Notes under the pieces: model-generated | Databases searched by the model: none | What the model was told of the DNA's origin: nothing | Seen by the model: only the letters and a program-made list of their open reading frames with translations | Source: Beta vulgaris subsp. vulgaris | Lineage: Eukaryota; Streptophyta; Magnoliopsida; Caryophyllales; Amaranthaceae | DNA: 64,000 nt | Direction of reading: 5' to 3' | Assembly: GCF_026745355.1 (NCBI RefSeq) | Contig: NC_079209.1 | Location: 14,869,894 to 14,933,893 of the forward strand | Program-made: the position numbers and the translations under genes | In this document: positions 21,212 through 34,100 of the stretch, in pieces | Layout: each line of letters starts with the position of its first letter | Position numbering within the stretch: the first letter of the stretch is position 1

Positions 21212-23165
21212 CTATAGTGGACTGATTAAGACAGATAACTCAAGGTTCATAACAATTGAGTTAATGGATTTAGAGAAAGTTATTTTTAAGATGACTATTT
21301 ATTTGCTTTTGGAAGCATTTTTGATGTTGTGTAAAAACATAGGATTATTTCAAAAAAAAATATTCTATTTAGACATTTAAATAAATATTTGTATAGAAAT
21401 CAAGTCTTAACTGTTGTTCTATGGGGGTGATTATGCTGACGAAACGCTAAGTCATGTGGTATCACAAGGAGAGAAAAACCCTATATTTGTCATCATTCAA
21501 TTTGAAAAGCAAATAAGGTGGAAACGTATTAATATTAAAATTCTGTTTCGAATAATTTGTTATATCATATACACCTATTGATAGTTATGTTATTTTCATA
21601 TGCATTTTATCATAATAGGAGAAATATGTGCTGCGAACTCGCGTTATGCAACAATTTTATCAACCATGACATGCCCGAAATGATAGACTTTAAAGAAATG
21701 TATTTAAAAAAAATTATATGAATTAATAAAAGGAATTATTATCTATTTTTGAAAATAAAATATTTATTCCAAAAAATAGCTATGAAAGTGTTATCAATGA
21801 TATTAAAGTTACTTTTAAACATACATTTGTTTAGCTTAATGAAGATTATTATTGCTAATTGATTTACATAAATGACAAATGGCTTGGAAAACAATCAAAT
21901 ACTGAAATTTCACAACCCATCACGCAATTATCTACTGATAGTTGTGAGTTTTTGAAGGAAGAAATGGTGAAAGATATATCAGATATGCTTTCTATGGACA
22001 AGGTAAATAATATAAAAAGTATACTAACGAAAACTAATGTAAAATATATACGTTTGTTTTAAAATCATTATATGTGTTATTCCAATTTTAATGACATTAG
22101 GTTGGCGTATGCATGACCTTAGCAACAATTGCAGATGTAGATACGAGTTACAATTGGTATTATGATTCATGTAAGCAATGTTATAGTAGTGTTGTAAGGG
22201 AAGGTGGCCTTATCAAGTGTCGAAAAGAAAACATGATCTTGAAATCTACAATCCCAAGGTAAAATATTTTAACTTATTAAGAAATTAAATATAATTTTTT
22301 TTTGAAATAACAATATAATATGTATTTGGTTTTAGCTAGGTTCAAGATAAAGGTGATTCTTCCTGATAAAAGTGGTGATGCATCTTTCTTACTTCTTGAC
22401 AAAGAGGTAAAAGATTTGATCAATACAACTGCTGAAGAATTACTTGATCATCAACACAGGTATAATAATACGTGAATATGCCACTAGTGAGGCTATTTAA
22501 AACTAATGTGTCATGTGTAAATTCAAGTTGCTTATTTATATTTGAATTTTGATATTTTAGATAGGACAAGATGATGCAATTGCTCAAGGTTCAAGATACT
22601 TTTAGGAAAGAAGTTTCTCTTTAAAGTTAATATTCCACACAATAATTGCATTGAGCAAAATGCAATTTTCACACTTGTTACCTCCACAAACGAAATTAGT
22701 GTTATTGACAAGTGGATGATCATTTATATGAAAATAATAGTATGTTACATCTCTCTCCTCCTTATTTACATTATCGATTTATATAAATTTTAAATAATTT
22801 ATTTAATATGTCACATAGGATTTTCAAACTAACAATTTTTTTAAACATCATGAGCAATTTCAAAGACGACAAATTGCAGACAAGAGTGTAAAAGAGACCT
22901 GGGAGAAGGTAATTGATTCTACTCCAATTTTGAAATATGCACGTTTAAAATATCTAATTCATAATAGAAACTATTTTATTTGCTACTTGTAATAATGTTT
23001 CTTATTTTAATTTGTGTATTTTATTTTTTATTGTAGGATATATCTATTTGTGAGAATGAATCATCTTTGAGTCAAATGATACCACAAAAGAGGCAACATG
23101 AGGGGAACAAACTTTGGGAGCTACATCTGAACTATCTCCAACACAAATTCGAGCACTAAGAAGCT

Positions 23166-23845
23166 TTTAATAAAGAAGGAGAAATGAGATTGGAGATTTT
23201 ATTTCTCATTTTTCTGGACGATAATAACTATTTCGAATTTCTTATGCGTTGAGAAAAATTTTGTTGGTTTGAATAAGATGCAAATGTTATGTGGAATTTG
23301 CATAGGTACTTTTTTAAAGTTTCAAATAGTATGGAATTTGTTAAGCATTTGAGTTAACATTTTGGTTATTACATATTGGGTTGATTTCTTTATCAATATT
23401 GTTTGTCATTAAGTAATTAATAGCTATGAAAAGTAAGCATTTATCATTCCTAATTTTCTATAGACGATTTTTACATATTTTATAATATATATATATTAAT
23501 TAAAACCGATTTACACACAACACACACAACTGCTACCTATTCTTGCTCGATTTGTTTTCATATAAAGTTCAATAAGTAATAAATATGAAAAGTATGTATA
23601 TATCATGCATATTTTTATAAACATGATTTGCACAATTTATTTATAGATATTTGTTAAAAACCCGATTTAGAAAAAAAATTCTTAAGCTTTTTGTTAATTG
23701 ATTGTGTTTCGATATAAAATTCAAATTGAATAAACAATCAAAAGAAAATCAATGGATGGCTATATATTGATAGACTACCGATTTTATTTGGTTATAAATA
23801 CAAGCTAAAGTACCTATTACTCGAGCAACCTAAAATAAGTTTCAA
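23166..23845. other. AT-rich intergenic, nothing recognised
   Basis: No coding pattern or terminal repeat is seen. Confidence 0.4.
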
Positions 23846-23847
23846 CA

Positions 23848-24334
23848 ATGAATCCTAATTAACGCTCTTAGTCGTTGTCTACTTGAGTGCCTTACAGTTG
23901 AAGTTTTGATTGATATAATCTCACGTTTTGGATCTCTTCCATTAGTGATTTGTTTCGTTGCAAGTGAGGGTACATCATATTTAACAAATTGTTTTGAATA
24001 TTTTAAAGTTTTTTTGAACATACACCTTCTTTTAACACTTTTATGCTTAATGTGTAAATACAGTTATAAACTACTCAATGAAATATCCAATGATGATAAA
24101 GTTCTCCAATTATTTTGTATTGACCATATATTATTTCGACTATGGGAACACAATGTTAAAACAATAGGTTTTGAAATGATGGTGAAGAAAATTAGGATAA
24201 TGGATATGGAAGGAATTGTGGAATGCAGAAAGAAGATTCGTGACAACTTGAATGGATTATCTATAGAAAATAAAGTTGCTTTCGAACCATATGGATTCTT
24301 TTTATGTACAACGCAAGAATCATGCGAGACTTAA
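23848..24334 (+). pseudogene. F-box-like gene remnant, frameshifted
   Basis: ATG at 23848 starts a frame that ends after four codons. One frame over, LSRCLLECLTVEVLIDIISR followed by FGSLPLVICFVASE reads like a plant F-box (LPxEVLxxIxSR). A GT at 23970 and an AG at 24062-24063 could bound an intron. The next block, YKLLNEISNDDKVLQLFCID, then MVKKIRIMDMEGIVECRKKI, resembles the second part of At2g35280-like F-box proteins. The phases across this intron do not agree, and the start is out of frame. If functional it would recruit a substrate to an SCF E3 ligase, but it looks dead. Confidence 0.4.
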
Positions 24335-25232
24335 ATGAAATATTGGGAAGCTGTTGATTATAACTATTATCATTTTGAAGATGATAACTTATTATGTGAC
24401 TTTTGTAATTGTAATACAGAAAATTGTTTCTTTATATCTTTAATGTTTTAGAGTTACATTAGATGTTCAATCTTTAAAAATATTGGATAATAAATTAATT
24501 TATAAGTTCTACTTTATTTTAGTCGACTTTAAATTATGAAGGGTGATTGTGAAAATTGTCCTCCTTTTATCCTTTATTTCTTATAACAAAAATGGTCCTT
24601 ATTATTTTGTAGTAGGAAGGGTGAGTACATAAAATATTATAAATTATACCCTAAATCTGCCTGATATATATAATTATTCTATTTCAAAATTAGAATTTTA
24701 AATAAATCTATCTAATATGTATAGACACCTAAAATTAAGATTGCACCTAACTGACTTGAATTTATAGTCATAAATAAGTATAATATTCAAATTGATAGCC
24801 ATAAAAGATTGAATTTCTACTTATTATTCCTTAATTATGTATTAATAATATTTCCATTTTTGCTAAATTCGATATTATCCTTATTCTTTTCTAAGACATA
24901 AGTTGAGTATATAAAAAGTGAGGCATTCATAACATATCCTAAAATAATATAATATATATAGACACTTAAATTTTAGTATAATTTTTGGGTCAAATTCACA
25001 ACCTAAGTCTTTCGAATTTTTTTTCCTTAACCACATACACATACTACACGTTTATACTCATTCAGGTTATCTATGTTTTGTCCTTAACCACTCATATATA
25101 CTACACGATTATCCTTTACATATACTACACGTTTTTACTCATGTTACCCCATTCTTATTGATTAGTTTACTTCATAAATATTTAGAATGTTAATTCTATT
25201 CTATATCTCATAAGTAAATCATATCATTGAAG
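24335..25232. other. AT-rich intergenic region
   Basis: No gene is seen. Three imperfect copies of CATATACTACACGTTTAT-like sequence, two of them followed by ACTCAT, occur at 25030-25145. Confidence 0.4.
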
Positions 25233-25629
25233 ATGAGCAATAAAGATAAAGTAACAAAAAAAGCATTGAAGAGGAAACCAAGAAAAAAATTGCGTGGAAA
25301 ATATGCAACACATAAAGAAAACATGGGTAAGTAATTCTAGAAGCATTAAAATTTATAACATTTTATATGCTAATATTTGATATTCCACCTAATATTGAAT
25401 AAATACAAGACAGATTTATTACATAAAAAATTGCAATAAATTAAAAATAAATACAAATTAAAAATAAAAACAAATAATTATTATTACATTTAACAATTTA
25501 TATTAGGTGGAATATCAAATATAGACATTAAAATGTTGTAAAATGAAGCATATATGTAAATATTTTGTAGATGAAATACTAGAAGAGGTGCTATCATGCT
25601 TACCTTATCGACATCCTGACATAGATTAG
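25233..25629 (+). CDS. Small two-exon F-box-like frame, 50 aa
   Basis: Exon 1 (25233-25326) encodes MSNKDKVTKKALKRKPRKK and ends ATGG before GTAAGT. Exon 2 starts after TTTTGTAG at 25571 and continues in phase as DEILEEVLSCLPYRHPDID, then stops at 25627-25629. The joint reads like a basic leader plus the first half of an F-box (LPDEILEEVLSxLP), cut short. The length (50 residues) is far below any known F-box protein, so this is either a remnant or a very short product. The intron contains a large inverted repeat (25348-25552). The splice sites are good; function is doubtful. Confidence 0.35.
25348..25552. repeat. Foldback element inside an intron
   Basis: ACATTTTATATGCTAATATT with TGATATTCCACCTAATATTG on the left pairs with ATATTAGGTGGAATATCAAA and TAGACATTAAAATGT on the right, giving arms of about 45 bp with few mismatches. 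The loop is A-rich. No clear target duplication is seen. It could be a MITE. Confidence 0.65.
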
Positions 25630-25740
25630 AAATTGGATGTCACGCTATTTGTAATACATCACATACATTGCATAAAAATGATTCATAAGAAAATTAAATA
25701 ACTTTATCTAATAAAGTCAATGTGGAAATGAAAGTAGATC

Positions 25741-27146
25741 AAGAGGGATTTTAGCAAGCTCTTAGACCAATTCGAGTAAGAGTGTCAGCAGTAAGCCCAC
25801 AAATACTACAAATACCTTTCAGGCCTTGCACATAGAAGATGATGCAACAGGAGATAAGGTTGGGAATGGTTTAACACCGCAAAGAAAAGGAGGGGGAGCC
25901 CTTCTAATCCTAATGGATAGGATTATATGTTGGAATGTGAGGGGGCTCAATCTGGCTAGGAAGCATAATGATGTTAAAGCCTATATTAACTCTCATTCTG
26001 TTGGTCTAGTGAGCCTTCTTGAAACTAAGGTGAAGGCCAAGAATCTGGGTATGGTGTCTCAAAGATTGTTTCCAGGCTGGTGCTTTACATCCAACTCAAG
26101 TGTGCATGATAGAGGCAGGATATTGCTAGCTTGGAAAGCAAACAATTTCAATGTGAATATAGTAAGAGTTTCCAGTTAATTAATTCATTGTTTTGTGCAA
26201 CCTATGAGTAGAAATAATGGCTTTTATTGCTCATTTGTGTATGCTTATAATGATAGAAGTGGGAGAGTGGAGTTATGGCAGAATTTGAGGAGTCTTAATA
26301 CACATGAACCTTGGTTATTGTGTGGAGAGTTGAACTGTATAATGAACACAGATGAGAGAATATGCACACAGGTCAGGGAAGCTGGAATGGTGGATATTAG
26401 AGCTTGCATGATGGAATGTGGTTTGGAAGATATAAAGAGTTCATGGCATTTTTATACATGGAATAATAAACAAGCAGGGGATCAGAGAGTCTTCTCAAAA
26501 TTAGACAGAGTTATGGCAAATATAGGGTGGTACGAGATGTTCACCTCAGCAGAAGCTTGTTTTCAGGAGGAGAGTGAATTTGATCACTCACCAGATCTTC
26601 TTACTGTCTATCCTAGGGAAGATGCAGGAGGGAAACCATTTTGTTATTACACCATGTGGAAGGCATCTCCTAGATTTAGAGAAATCATTCAACAGGCTTG
26701 GAATACAGACATACAAGGGTCAGAGTAATGAAGAAGTTGAAGGTAGTTAAGCAGTCTTTGAAAGAATTGAATAAAGATGGCTTTTCAGACATACATGTAG
26801 CTGAAGTGAGCTTATCAGAATATGATGGAAGCTCAGAAGATGATGCATCTGCACCCTATCAATGAGCAATTAAGAAATAAAGAATTGCTTGTAGTGAAGG
26901 AATACACAATGAAGCACACAACATAGGTGGCCTTTTTGAAGCAAAAGGCTAAGATTGACTAGGTGAAGCATGGAGATTAAAATTCAGCCCTATTATATCA
27001 GATCATTAAGGCTAGGAGGATGCAAAACTACATCTATAGTATATATGATAAGGAAGGACAATGGAGAGAAGTTTATTTAGTTGGTGATGGAGTGTGAAAC
27101 GAAATAAACTATATTCTTTCTCACATTTTAGGGTTCAATTAATACA
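25741..27146 (+). mobile_element. LINE 5' half with endonuclease domain
   Basis: The frame at 25914 begins MDRIICWNVRGLN, the N-terminal signature of the APE-type endonuclease of plant LINEs. SLLETKVKAKN (with the catalytic Glu) and GRILLAWKAN follow. After a frame change come FVYAYNDR, PWLLCGELNCIMN (normally GDFN, so the usual Asp is Glu here), FTWNN-type FYTWNNK, SKLDRVM and FDHSPDLL. The endonuclease nicks target DNA for reverse transcription. Reverse transcriptase is missing, because a gypsy LTR begins at 27151. Two or more stops make it inactive. Confidence 0.75.
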
Positions 27147-27150
27147 GAGG

Positions 27151-30100
27151 TGTTGTAGCATGGAAATCAATGGCTCCTCAAGGTACATGTGTATTCATCT
27201 GCAGCGTCCACGTGTCTTCTATCCAAGAAGAAGTACACAGAAAAGGAAGGCTGAAGTATTAATTTTCACTAATTTACTACACAAATAAGTTATTGCAACG
27301 GTCTAATGCAATGGTATAAGCTATTGCAACAACTATTTGCAACAGCATGAGCTATTGTAACGGTTTTGCAACAGGTATTGCAACAATTTTTAGAAACCGT
27401 TGCATTACACCATGACATACAACACCTTTACTAGATATATCAACGGTTATGATATGCCCATGACATTTGATTAAATTCCACAATTGCATCCAACTTTCCC
27501 GAAAGTTCTAATACCCCAATAGCCTTCTTTTTCTCTAGAAAAAAAGAATCCTTTTCTCCTTCATTTATCTGCAATCTCCCTAACAAACATCAAGCGACAC
27601 CACGCAAATTTCCCTTGCAAGGCGAACCACCGCACCACACCGTATTTCTCTCGCAAGTCGGACGACCGTATCGCACAAGCCTTCCAGTTCGTCGGTGCTG
27701 AAGTCATTCTTTGTTCTCCTCTATGACTTATCATTGCAATGTACTTGTCCCTACCTGTCGCCACCACAACCTAGTCGACCATAAGTGCTTAGCCTTTTTC
27801 CGCCGAGTCCCACCACTTGATCTCCCAGAAATTCGAATTTAGGTAATCGTGATTTAATTTAACGTTAATTGCTTGTCGTTGGGTTGTTATTTTTTTTAAT
27901 TGATTGTTAATGTTTTCTCCTTAATCTATATATCAAGTTTCAATCTCTAAAAAAGTGGTTATAATGTGTCAATTTAGAATTATTTATAACTAGTTCTTGC
28001 CAAAATAACAAAGAATTGATAGTTAGTTGTAAATAATGAGGGGTTTAATTCAAATTGATTGCCAAATGAGAATTGATGATGTAATTGGATTTTGTTCATT
28101 GTTTGTTAGTAATAATTGACAAGAATAATTATATTGTTTGGTATAAGAACTTATTGAATTATCAATTTGTTTTTGAATGTAAGCTCTAGTGCCCAGTATA
28201 TGTTCGATGAAATGCCTAGTATAAATTCTTATAGTGCCCACTACGTTTGATCAGTTTCTCACTTGTTTGTATGGACACCTACTCTTTGACTGAGAAGACT
28301 GTGATATCCATATGCGACCATTTACAAACACAAGTACATGTAACTGAGATTTAAGTGTAGAAATATTATTGCATATTATCATTAATCTGAGAACTTCGAA
28401 CTCCCTAGAAAAATTTAGGCTTCAACTTCGATCTTCTTTAAATAGTAAACAACCAACCCATGTGCCTCTCGCAGGTAGCACAATTAGCGATAGTTTATGC
28501 ATATCTAGGGAGTATTTGGTACACAAGCTGATCATCATCATGATAAATTGCAGCTCAACATACAAGGAAAGTGTATGTATAATGTTAAAGGAAATTATGT
28601 TCACATCACTATTATCAATAGTTGAGTTCATGTTGTGTGTAAACCAATTATGTATGTCGATCTAATTAATTAACTGAACCTGGAACAATAGGTGACCACT
28701 GCCCGCTCCTCGCTTATTATCTGAATCTAGAACCTTAGATAGCTAATACCAAACTAAAAGGCCAAGGCATAAGGACATAACTCCCTTATCAACCCTTCCT
28801 TTTTCCTTCCAAGAAAAAAAGAAAAGGTTGAATATATGAGGAAAGGTGAAGAATTTAGAAGTACCTGATAGTTTTTACACCTAACACACCTTCAAGTAAT
28901 TTAATTTCCCGATGTAGTCTACAGGAGACTCTGTTGATGTCTAGTAGCTCCTATCTTGTTGACACGTAAATAGCAAGTTTAGTAGCGATATAGAATGACA
29001 AGATATCAGGCCGAATAAAACCATCCATATTTGGCGACCCAACTACCGGCTTCCACTTATATGCAAAACAAGCGGAAGTCGCCTTGTAGAAACTATAATA
29101 CACCTCAAACACATCCCAACTTGATTTCCATACTAATAATTTTTGAACCTTCAGTTAGAATGGACTCTGCTAATTACTAGTAGACTCAACCTAATGGTTT
29201 GCAGCAGTGTTCTGAGTCTATTGTTTGACTTATTATTACTTTTTGTCATAATTGATCTTTTACTTGATATTATTTCTTAAGGGTAACTTACCTCAAAAAT
29301 CAAAACTAATGTGGCAAATTGTCTATAGGATGGAAACTATTAATATGTTCTGCATAGTGCTTCGTCATCTAGCAGATAAAATTATCCGCCCTAACTTTCA
29401 CTTCCTATCGTGGGCATGATTGCCTAGATTTATGATGTTTGTGACAAGTAGTCAACCTTATGGTTTTTGGATATGTTATTTTCGTTGTTGGTTATACAAT
29501 TTTTCGTGTGGTTTACTCTCTTATAGAGATTTTTCCAATATCAAAAGTTAACAATAGTTGATGTTGGGGATGAAGAGATAGCATATCAATCTATGGAGGA
29601 GTGATAGCATATAATTAATGTCATATAGCAATAATTGTCATACATCAATGACTCGCAATAGAAATCATTAAATCAAGACTTTACAACTATAATGGATGTT
29701 GTAAGAAGTCATACATGTAATTGGACGTGAGTGCATCTGTTATTTGAGCACTAATTTTTCGTAAACTAGTGGTATAGTTCATTTGGGGCTTTCTCCCTGA
29801 CTAAAACCTCATATTGGGCCGACGGGAACCAATCTCTTGCTTACTTGGAATGAAGGTAACATTTTCTTTTACATTGATCGCCATATTTATATTTGATTGT
29901 TGCTTGAAAAAATTATTTCGGTTATATTAGAGGACAATTATGTTGAAAGAAACTTAATTACAAACGTTTGATTTTTACTAATTTGATCAAATACGTTTGA
30001 ATTTGCAGGTCGCCATAAATGATAAATGGAACGCCGCATTCAGTAAACTAGTTGCTTATAGGATGACAAGGAAGTATTTTAGATGTAGAGTGATTTATTG

Positions 30101-31199
30101 GAGCATTTTACCTGCTGATGAGAATTGAGAAACCATAAATTTTATATAGTTTTTTACTTTATTGACTTTTGTAATAATATGGGCGCATGAATATTATATG
30201 TATATTCCCTTTTCTAGTGTATAAAATTTCAAAATAAATTTATTAATGTATAATTTTATGTATATCAATGTATTACTAATAGACTATTCTGGTATTGCAT
30301 TAGCTACAAAATCGTTGCAATAGGTGCTAAATTAAGGGATGATATTGCTAATATAGATGTTGCAATAGCTATAAGATGGTGTTATTACTATATATGAAGG
30401 CATTACATTAGAAGCCAAAATGGGACACAATATGAGTAATAGGGGGGCGTTGCAGTAGCTAATGGATGGAGTTGCAATAGGTATAGAGATGTTGCAATAC
30501 GCTCTATAGCTAATTCAATGACTATTTACACCTATTGCAACGATTATGGGGTAGCCGTTGCAATAGGCCTAAAAACAGTTGCATTAGACCTAATGCAAGG
30601 GTAGCGACATCAACGAAAGTTCAGCCGTTGTAATAGCTCTATTGCAACGATTTTTGGCTCTATTGCAACCGTTTTGAGGGGTTGCATTAGCTCATTTATA
30701 TAATAGTGTAAGGAAAAGTATCAGTCCACTTTTTTGGCCTAATAGAATATCTAGGCCCAAATTTCAAAAAACGACTGCATATAATTGGTTGATATTTACC
30801 CCCCAATCATTGTCTGCCACATGTCATGCTCTGATTGCATAGCCAATCAGGTGCCCTAAATTAGGGTGACCTTAAAATGACAACAAGCAGATCCCAAACA
30901 CTATAAATAATCCTTGAAATCAGGAGAAAGGTACCTTTTTGAGCAGTGTGTACTATTACTCTATGAAAACTCTCTCTCACTTTCTCTCTCAATCTCTACT
31001 TTTCCTTCTCACTCCTGATACCTGACTTAAGTTTCAAAGGGGGAACCACACTAAAACGTCCAAGGTGTCTCCCTTTTTTGCAGGTTCGAGAGCGAAGCTC
31101 AGGATCAGAATTATCTGACTAGGACATCGTTGCACAAGACTCCATTGAAGAACATGTTAGGGGATAACAATCTATTTACTAGTCAAGTACTACGTAACA
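27151..31199 (+). mobile_element. Gypsy 5' LTR, copy 2, split by a CACTA-like element
   Basis: Starts TGTTGTAG and ends CTACGTAACA. It matches the LTR at 5354-5955 along its whole length except for an insertion at 27273-30708. Without that insertion the LTR is about 610 bp. The TATA box TATAAATA is at 30902-30909. The primer-binding site TTTGGCGCCGTCTGTGGGGA follows at 31200-31219. Confidence 0.8.
27273..30708. mobile_element. CACTA-like element inserted in the LTR
   Basis: The insertion interrupts the LTR between TTCACTAA and GGAAAAG. TAA is present at 27270-27272 and again at 30709-30711. The right end is ATAATAGTG (CACTATTAT on the other strand). The left end (TTTACTACACAAAT) is a poorer match, but both continue with AAAT(A/G)AG(T/C)T then ATTGCAAC or AATGCAAC. 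Many GTTGCAATAG-type motifs lie near both ends (27285-27405 and 30290-30685). It encodes nothing I recognise. A CT-rich stretch at 27520-27840 ending in GAATTTAG before GTAATCG, and a short open block at 30009-30128, could be captured host exons. Confidence 0.65.
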
Positions 31200-34100
31200 T
31201 TTGGCGCCGTCTGTGGGGAGACACAACGATGATTGACTGTCAGTCATCCAATATAGCAAGGAATCGAAGTTTTGAAGTTCAAGTAGAGGATACTGTAGAT
31301 GATGAAAGACCACCTTGAGGGAGGGATATGCCTCCGAATATTATCAATATTCTTGGACGAAGTCGAGAACCTGTCATTCAGGAAAATCTTGAACGTCCGG
31401 TGACTACCACCCATTTGGAGAACGTACGTCCTGAATGATTTTCAGATTAAGATGGTTGTAGTCGTCCAAGAACAAATCAAGAACAATATGCTGTTCTTTC
31501 AAGTAAATCCAGATTCAGTCGCTATCAATCCAGCTCCTCTTAGAGGGCATTCCCAAGAGAACCGTCCAGGTCCAAGTTGGCCTATTCGTCAAGAACTTCT
31601 AAGAGGGCGAATGGAGAAAATAAGCCAGAAGGTATTGAACAACAAAGAAAGATGGATTGGAGGTTGGTAGTCAGAACTTAGGATAAGGTCCATCCAAATG
31701 GACATCGGATGGAGACAGTTGCTCGAGAATATCTAGAGGCAAAGAAGGTCGCAACATTACAAGTTACAACGATATGACACATGATCTACCCCATATCTGA
31801 GAGATCCTCCGTTGAGGTTACCATCCAAAACAGAAGGGACAAGTTTGGGCCCTTTTGTTGTTCGTCCAAGACCGGAAAAAATAGTATTACAGCCGATGGT
31901 GTATAGGAGTCCAGTTCTTGCAAACACTTCTTCCAATCCTGTATTGAAGGAATATCGTAGGGAGCACATACCCATTGAGGGACTGCCGAGAGCCCTCTAG
32001 ACCAACTAGCCAACTCCATTCTCGACCAGAATCTTGGAGGCGCCCCCCCCCCCCTCTCCAAAAGGTTAATTTCCCTACAATAAAACCTTTGGACGGAACA
32101 ACTGTTCTAGACGATCACTTGTCCGCTTATAAGCACCAGATGTATGTCCAGGCAGTAGATTATGTCACTTGGTGTAAGAACTTCCCAGCTACACTAAAAG
32201 GAGTGGCTCATAAGTGTTTTAACAATCTCCCCCCTAACTTACTTAACAACTTTACAGAACTTGGTTACCTTTTCACTAGCAATTTTGTTGCAAATCAGCA
32301 AGAATAAAAGACTAGCATGCACTTGGGAAAGATCATCCAAGGACCGAAAGAAGCTCTTCAGAGTTCCGTCAAAAGATTCAATCTGGAAGCTCTACAAATT
32401 CAGGACGTCAATGTTGGGGTGGCCTTTGACGCTTTCATTAGAGGGTTGAGGCCATGAACTTTTAAATTTGACCTTGTGAAAAAGAAAACTACTTCTCTTG
32501 CTAAGGCCGTGAGAGAGGTCGAAGCATTCATCCATGCCACTGAAGTTTGTGCTGAAGCAAAGCATCCGGAGTCTAAGAAAGTTGAAGAAGTAACTTAGCC
32601 AAAGAAGAACAATAATCCTAAAAAAAGCTGAGACCTAGGCTATAACTTCCACCACAACTTCGTATCGCTGAAGTAAGAGAAAAGGGTCTGAATCTTCAGC
32701 AGAACCCATAGCCTTAAGCAAAGTTCAATACTCCATTTTCATGGAGATAAAAGATCAACATGAGCTCAAGGCTCCGACAGAGATGAAGACTCCTTACAGA
32801 AACAGGAATAATAGTAAGTATTGTCATTTTCACAAGGATTGTGGTCACGAGACTAATGAGTGCAAGCACCTTAAGAGAGCTTTGGAGGATTTAGCTCGAA
32901 AAGGAAAGATGAATTCATACTTAACCCAAGGGGGAAGGAAGTTCCAGAGAAAAGACGATCGTCAGAGTAGGAAGAAGGAAAGCAAGAGTATTGACGAGGA
33001 TGTTGTCCTTGTGATATAAGGAGGATTTGCCGCTGGTGGACCAACCAACAAAGGGCACAAGAACTACCTCAGGGAACTCGATCAAGTTTTGATAATTGAT
33101 CTGGAAAAGGTTAATCCGTTCCCTACAGTGGTAGTTGGTGAGCAATATTGGGGAAAGTTGAGAAGCCCCCATGATGATCCTCTAGTCGTAGAGATGAAAA
33201 TAGCAAATCTGAGAGTAAGAAGAATTCTGATTGAAACTGGAAGTTCTACGGACATCATAAGCGCTGATTGTTTGTCCAGACTAAGGTTTGATGCGAATAA
33301 CTTAGTTTTAGTCCACCGTCCAATCATTGGGTTTAGTGGGGGAGTTATTCACCCCATGGGAACAGTATCTCTGTCGGTCCACGTGGGAGAGAAGGAGGCC
33401 TCCTAGACGTAGTTTGTTAAGTTCCTGGTCGTTTGTGATTTGACTGCTTACAACGTCCTACTCGGACGACCAATACTCAATCATATTAAAGCAGTTATAG
33501 TATCACATCTCATGCTCATGAAGTTTGAATGTGATGGTGGAAAAGTTGGTTCCTTATATGGAGACCAGTAGGCGGCCAGAGAATAATGCTACTAACAACT
33601 TTGAAACCATCGTCGCTGGAGAGCAGAGATGCAAGATCAGGCGAAGGGTGCTGGTGAGGGTAAAGCGGCCGAGTATGTGAGGAACCAAGTGGACACTCTA
33701 AGGTCAGTAATTGAAAGTCCTCAGACGTAGGTTACTCCCCCAAGCAAACCGTCTAGCCACTTATCCAACAAGAAGAGAAAGTATATGCCCGTCAAAGATG
33801 AACCACCCTCGTCATAAGAGGGGATGAGCATCATGGGCACAACACTTGAGCGTCCAGAGTCTGTAGAGGCTCCAGAAGACATTTACTTGAATGGCACCCG
33901 TCTAGAAAGAACTTTGAAGATTGGGTCTGCTCTTACCCCTGAGGTGAAGAATGGGTTGGTAAGGTTGTTGAAGGAATTTGAGGATGTGTTTGCCTATAGT
34001 GTCGAGGAGATGCCGAAAACTGACCCAAAATTGGCCATCCATAGGCTAAATGTAGGTCCAAGTTTAAATCAAGTTCGTTAGAAGAAGAGGCATTTGGAGC

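Larger units (their letters stand above)
18851..23165 (+). pseudogene. Replication protein A 70 kDa-like gene, broken
   Basis: Exon 1 (18851-19018) starts MASQVVNYCPNVNICDL and contains VTDSVELIMMDEH, an OB-fold of the RPA1/DUF223 type. Exon 2 (about 19112-19378) gives EGECRHFSNFLI and HAYRLNLNYGST, with stops. IIGHLTAI then SRFITIELMDLE follows, split by the LTR at 19498-21211. GDYADETL, FVIIQFEKQIRWK and FINHDMPEMIDFKE come next. The C-terminal zinc-ribbon OB-fold is at about 22100-22470 (MTLATIADVDTSYNWYY, CKQC, CRKEN, GDASFLLLDKEVKDLI). A tail runs to about 23165. RPA70 binds single-stranded DNA in replication and repair; plants have several paralogues. Multiple stops and the insertion make this a pseudogene. 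Confidence 0.7.

Noticed and set aside
18851..23165. A Helitron carrying an RPA1-like gene
   Set aside because: No Rep/helicase coding and no Helitron-type 3' hairpin with CTRR end was seen around it; kept only as a question in the findings.
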